Shown here: in pieces, positions 61,953-64,000 of the stretch
How the letters are laid out: every line of letters begins with the position of its first letter
How positions within the stretch are numbered: position 1 is the stretch's first letter
Assembly (NCBI GenBank): GCA_000242815.2
Contig: AHHB01000018.1
Coordinates: 1 to 64,000, forward strand
Source: Janthinobacterium lividum PAMC 25724
Lineage (GTDB): Bacteria; Pseudomonadota; Gammaproteobacteria; Burkholderiales; Burkholderiaceae_D
Direction: 5' to 3'
Length of the DNA: 64,000 nucleotides
The notes under the pieces: generated by a model
The model's database searches: none
What the model was told of the DNA's origin: nothing
The model's input: only the letters and a program-made list of their open reading frames with translations
Position numbers and translations under genes: made by a program

Positions 61953-62528
61953 ATGGCAATCAGTCTGCAAAAAGGCGGCAACGTCAACCTGAGCAAGGAA
62001 GCCCCTGGCCTGTCGAAAATGATCATCGGCCTGGGCTGGGATGCCCGCGCCACCGATGGCGCCGCGTTCGACATCGACGGTTCCGCGTTCCTGTTGAAGG
62101 CCGACGGCAAGGTACGCGCCGACGTCGACATGATTTTCTACAACAACCTGAAATCGAGCGACGCTTCCGTCACCCACTCGGGCGACAACACCACCGGCGC
62201 CGGCGATGGCGACGATGAAACCGTCATCGTCGACCTGGCCAAGGTACCAGCCGAGATCGACAAGATTGCCGTCTGCGTGACGATACACGATGCCGAGGCA
62301 CGCAAGCAAAACTTTGGTATGGTGTCCAAAGCGTACGTGCGTTGCGTGAACGCCAACGGCAACACGGAAATCGCCCGCTTCGACCTGTCGGAAGACGGTT
62401 CGGCGGAAACGGCCATGGTCTTTGGTGAAATCTACCGCAATGGCGCCGATTGGAAATTCAAGGCCATCGGCCAGGGCTACAAGGGCGGTTTAGGTCCTTT
62501 GGCAGCGTCGTTCGGTGTTGGCGTTTAA
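61953..62528 (+). CDS. TerD family protein
   Basis: The 191-residue protein has the TerD opening LQKGGNVNLSKEAPGLSKM and IIGLGWD, and the calcium-binding loop HSGDNTTGAGDGDDE. TerD domains bind Ca2+ and form part of stress-response complexes tied to tellurite, phage and colicin resistance. AGGAG precedes the ATG. A second, diverged TerD gene follows at 63344. Confidence 0.94.
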   Translation: MAISLQKGGNVNLSKEAPGLSKMIIGLGWDARATDGAAFDIDGSAFLLKADGKVRADVDMIFYNNLKSSDASVTHSGDNTTGAGDGDDETVIVDLAKVPAEIDKIAVCVTIHDAEARKQNFGMVSKAYVRCVNANGNTEIARFDLSEDGSAETAMVFGEIYRNGADWKFKAIGQGYKGGLGPLAASFGVGV

Positions 62529-62596
62529 GTTGTAGAGTCAGGGCGGTCCGCAGTGCGGGCCGGCACCATCATCACCTAGTTGAAGAAGGAATAGGT

Positions 62597-63304
62597 ATGC
62601 CAGTTTTCAATATTACCGGGGACGTCGACCCGTTTCTGCATGTGTCGCTGGCCAAGGGCGAGAAGATTTATTGCGAATCTAACGCGATGGTGATGATGGA
62701 AACCAATCTTGAGCTGAAAGGCAAGATGACGGGCGGCATCGGCGCTGCGCTGATGCGCACCTTTGCCAACGGCGAATCGTTCTTTCAGCAGCATATCGAG
62801 GCCGTGCGGGGCGACGGCGATTGCCTGCTGTCGCCCACCTTGCCCGGCGCGATGCGGGTGCTTGATGTGGGCAAGGAGCTCGGTGCCCAGCAATACATGA
62901 TCAGTGACGGCGCCTTCGTGGCGGCCAGTGCAGGCGTGGAATTGAAGGTGCGCACGCAAAGCCTGGGTAATGCGCTGTTTGCCCAGAGCGGTGGTTTTTT
63001 CATCACCGAGACGGCAGGCAGCGGCCAATTGGCGGTGTCTGGTTTTGGCGCCATGTCGATACTCGAAGTGACGCCTGGCAAGGACGTGGTGATTGATAAC
63101 TCGCACGTCGTATGCTGGGATAGCCGCCTGCAATATGAAATTTCCATGACGACCGGCAGTAGCGGTGGCTTTCTGGGCAATCTGATCAATAGCCAGACCA
63201 GCGGCGAGGGCATGGTGCTGAAATTTTCAGGCACGGGGAAAATCCTCGTGTGCTCGCGTAACCGCGCAGCCTTCCTCGCCTGGACACAAAGCAAGCCGGC
63301 GTAA
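62597..63304 (+). CDS. AIM24/TIGR00266 family protein
   Basis: The 235-residue beta-rich protein starts MPVFNITGDVDPFLHVSLAKGEKIYCE and has the Gly-rich beta-prism-like pattern of the AIM24 family (FANGESFFQQHIEA, GGFFITETAGSGQLAVSGFG, VVIDNSHVVCWD). Such proteins recur in Ter loci, but their activity is unknown. AAGGA lies before the ATG; an upstream frame extension has no family residues. Confidence 0.88.
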   Translation: MPVFNITGDVDPFLHVSLAKGEKIYCESNAMVMMETNLELKGKMTGGIGAALMRTFANGESFFQQHIEAVRGDGDCLLSPTLPGAMRVLDVGKELGAQQYMISDGAFVAASAGVELKVRTQSLGNALFAQSGGFFITETAGSGQLAVSGFGAMSILEVTPGKDVVIDNSHVVCWDSRLQYEISMTTGSSGGFLGNLINSQTSGEGMVLKFSGTGKILVCSRNRAAFLAWTQSKPA

Positions 63305-63343
63305 TTAGTACTTGATGCAACTAAACAAACAGGAGCAATGCGT

Positions 63344-63925
63344 ATGTCTGTCAATTTGAGCAAGGGCCAGAAGATTTCTCTGGACAAAGAAGCTGGTACC
63401 ACCCTGAGCCGTATCACCATGGGCCTGGGATGGGATGCGGTCAAGACCAAGGGTTTCCTTGGCTTCGGTTCGAAGACCGAAGCGGTCGACCTGGACGCTT
63501 CGTGCGTCATGTTCGACGAGAACAAGAGCACGTCCGATATCGTCTGGTTCCGCCAGCTGAAAAGCAAGGACGGCAGCATCGTTCATACGGGCGACAACCG
63601 CACGGGCGCAGGCGATGGCGACGACGAACAGATCAATGTTGATCTGTCGAGCGTGCCGGCGCATGTGAAAAGCCTGGTCTTCACCGTCAACAGCTTTACC
63701 GGCCAGAACTTCGCGCAGGTAGAAAACGCCTATTGCCGCATCTTGAATGCCAGCAATAACCAGGAAGTCGCGCGTTTCAACCTGTCTGTGCAAGGTTCCC
63801 ACACGGCACAGATCATGGCCAAGTTGTATCGCCATAACGGCGAATGGAAGATGCACGCCATCGGCGAAAACGGCAACGGTCGCACCTTCGACGACCTTAT
63901 GCCGCAGATTGCTGTGCATCTATAA
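63344..63925 (+). CDS. TerD family protein, second paralogue
   Basis: The 193-residue protein has VNLSKGQKISLDKEAG and ITMGLGWDAVK, then the calcium loop HTGDNRTGAGDGDDE. It differs clearly from the TerD at 61953. AGGAG (63331-63335) is eight bases from the ATG at 63344, so this is preferred over the ATG at 63338. The Ter cluster probably continues beyond the window. Confidence 0.93.
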   Translation: MSVNLSKGQKISLDKEAGTTLSRITMGLGWDAVKTKGFLGFGSKTEAVDLDASCVMFDENKSTSDIVWFRQLKSKDGSIVHTGDNRTGAGDGDDEQINVDLSSVPAHVKSLVFTVNSFTGQNFAQVENAYCRILNASNNQEVARFNLSVQGSHTAQIMAKLYRHNGEWKMHAIGENGNGRTFDDLMPQIAVHL

Positions 63926-63975
63926 ACGTCAGGCCAAATCTGCTGCGCGCCGCGATTTGCGGCCTGCGATGCTCA

Positions 63976-63991
63976 CTGTGCCTACGCACAG
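63976..63991. other. Hairpin after the last TerD gene
   Basis: CTGTGC and GCACAG pair around a CTAC loop in the last bases of the window. No T tract is visible before the sequence ends. Confidence 0.35.
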
Positions 63992-64000
63992 CTGCGCTTC

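Overview
This 64 kb window is a high-GC chromosomal segment from a betaproteobacterium. Gene orders such as xseB-ispA-dxs, polA-DUF2782-thrB, the coxB-ctaD-ctaG-coxC/SURF1/ctaA/ctaB/sco block, pilT-pilU, and the OxyR, UbiA and BPSS1780-type proteins point to Oxalobacteraceae (Janthinobacterium/Massilia/Duganella-like). This placement rests on gene content and remembered family knowledge; no database search was run. I saw no rRNA, tRNA, CRISPR array, intact insertion sequence or prophage.

Layout. 0-5 kb: end of a glutathione-dependent formaldehyde dehydrogenase, uvrD (with a LexA-like box), and a minus-strand group of DUF2782, thrB and a BPSS1780-type membrane protein. 5-13 kb: polA, a Tat-exported dienelactone-hydrolase-like protein, a ZIP metal transporter with an apparent ATC start, a mercaptopyruvate sulfurtransferase, a DMT exporter and a Rieske oxygenase. 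13-17 kb: the isoprenoid operon xseB-ispA-dxs, whose terminator appears split by a 202-bp MITE-like insertion. 17-24 kb: a FUSC membrane protein, cobalamin adenosyltransferase and glycolate oxidase glcDEF. 24-34 kb: a GGDEF-EAL protein, glutathione peroxidase next to pilU/pilT, yggS-proC, DUF883, ubiA, oxyR, a small DUF3717-like gene and rfaE2.

34.4-43.6 kb is the most unusual region: six co-directional, tightly packed genes that look like one operon. They encode a soluble protein of unknown fold, a secreted VWA-like single-pass membrane protein, a small three-helix membrane protein, a 1232-residue tubulin-like putative GTPase with a C-terminal GYF_2 domain, a zinc-ribbon/proline-rich single-pass membrane protein, and a glycine-zipper lipoprotein. 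I know of no characterised version of this set. The layout suggests an envelope-spanning complex organised by a cytoplasmic tubulin homologue, with proline-rich tails on partner proteins that could be GYF ligands.

43.7-58 kb: trmL, comF, a NDUFAF5/BioC-like methyltransferase, then a full aa3-type cytochrome c oxidase locus with its heme A and copper assembly genes, an AI-2E family permease and a CorC/HlyC protein. 58-64 kb: an aromatic-acid MFS transporter and NhaR-type regulator, then a Ter stress locus (TerC-like, TerD, AIM24-like, TerD) that probably continues past the window edge.

Intergenic DNA carries at least two structured repeat families: REP-like palindromes built on GTCGGMTTA (three loci) and GGGGTC...GACCCC elements (two clear copies plus one degenerate) with covarying stems.
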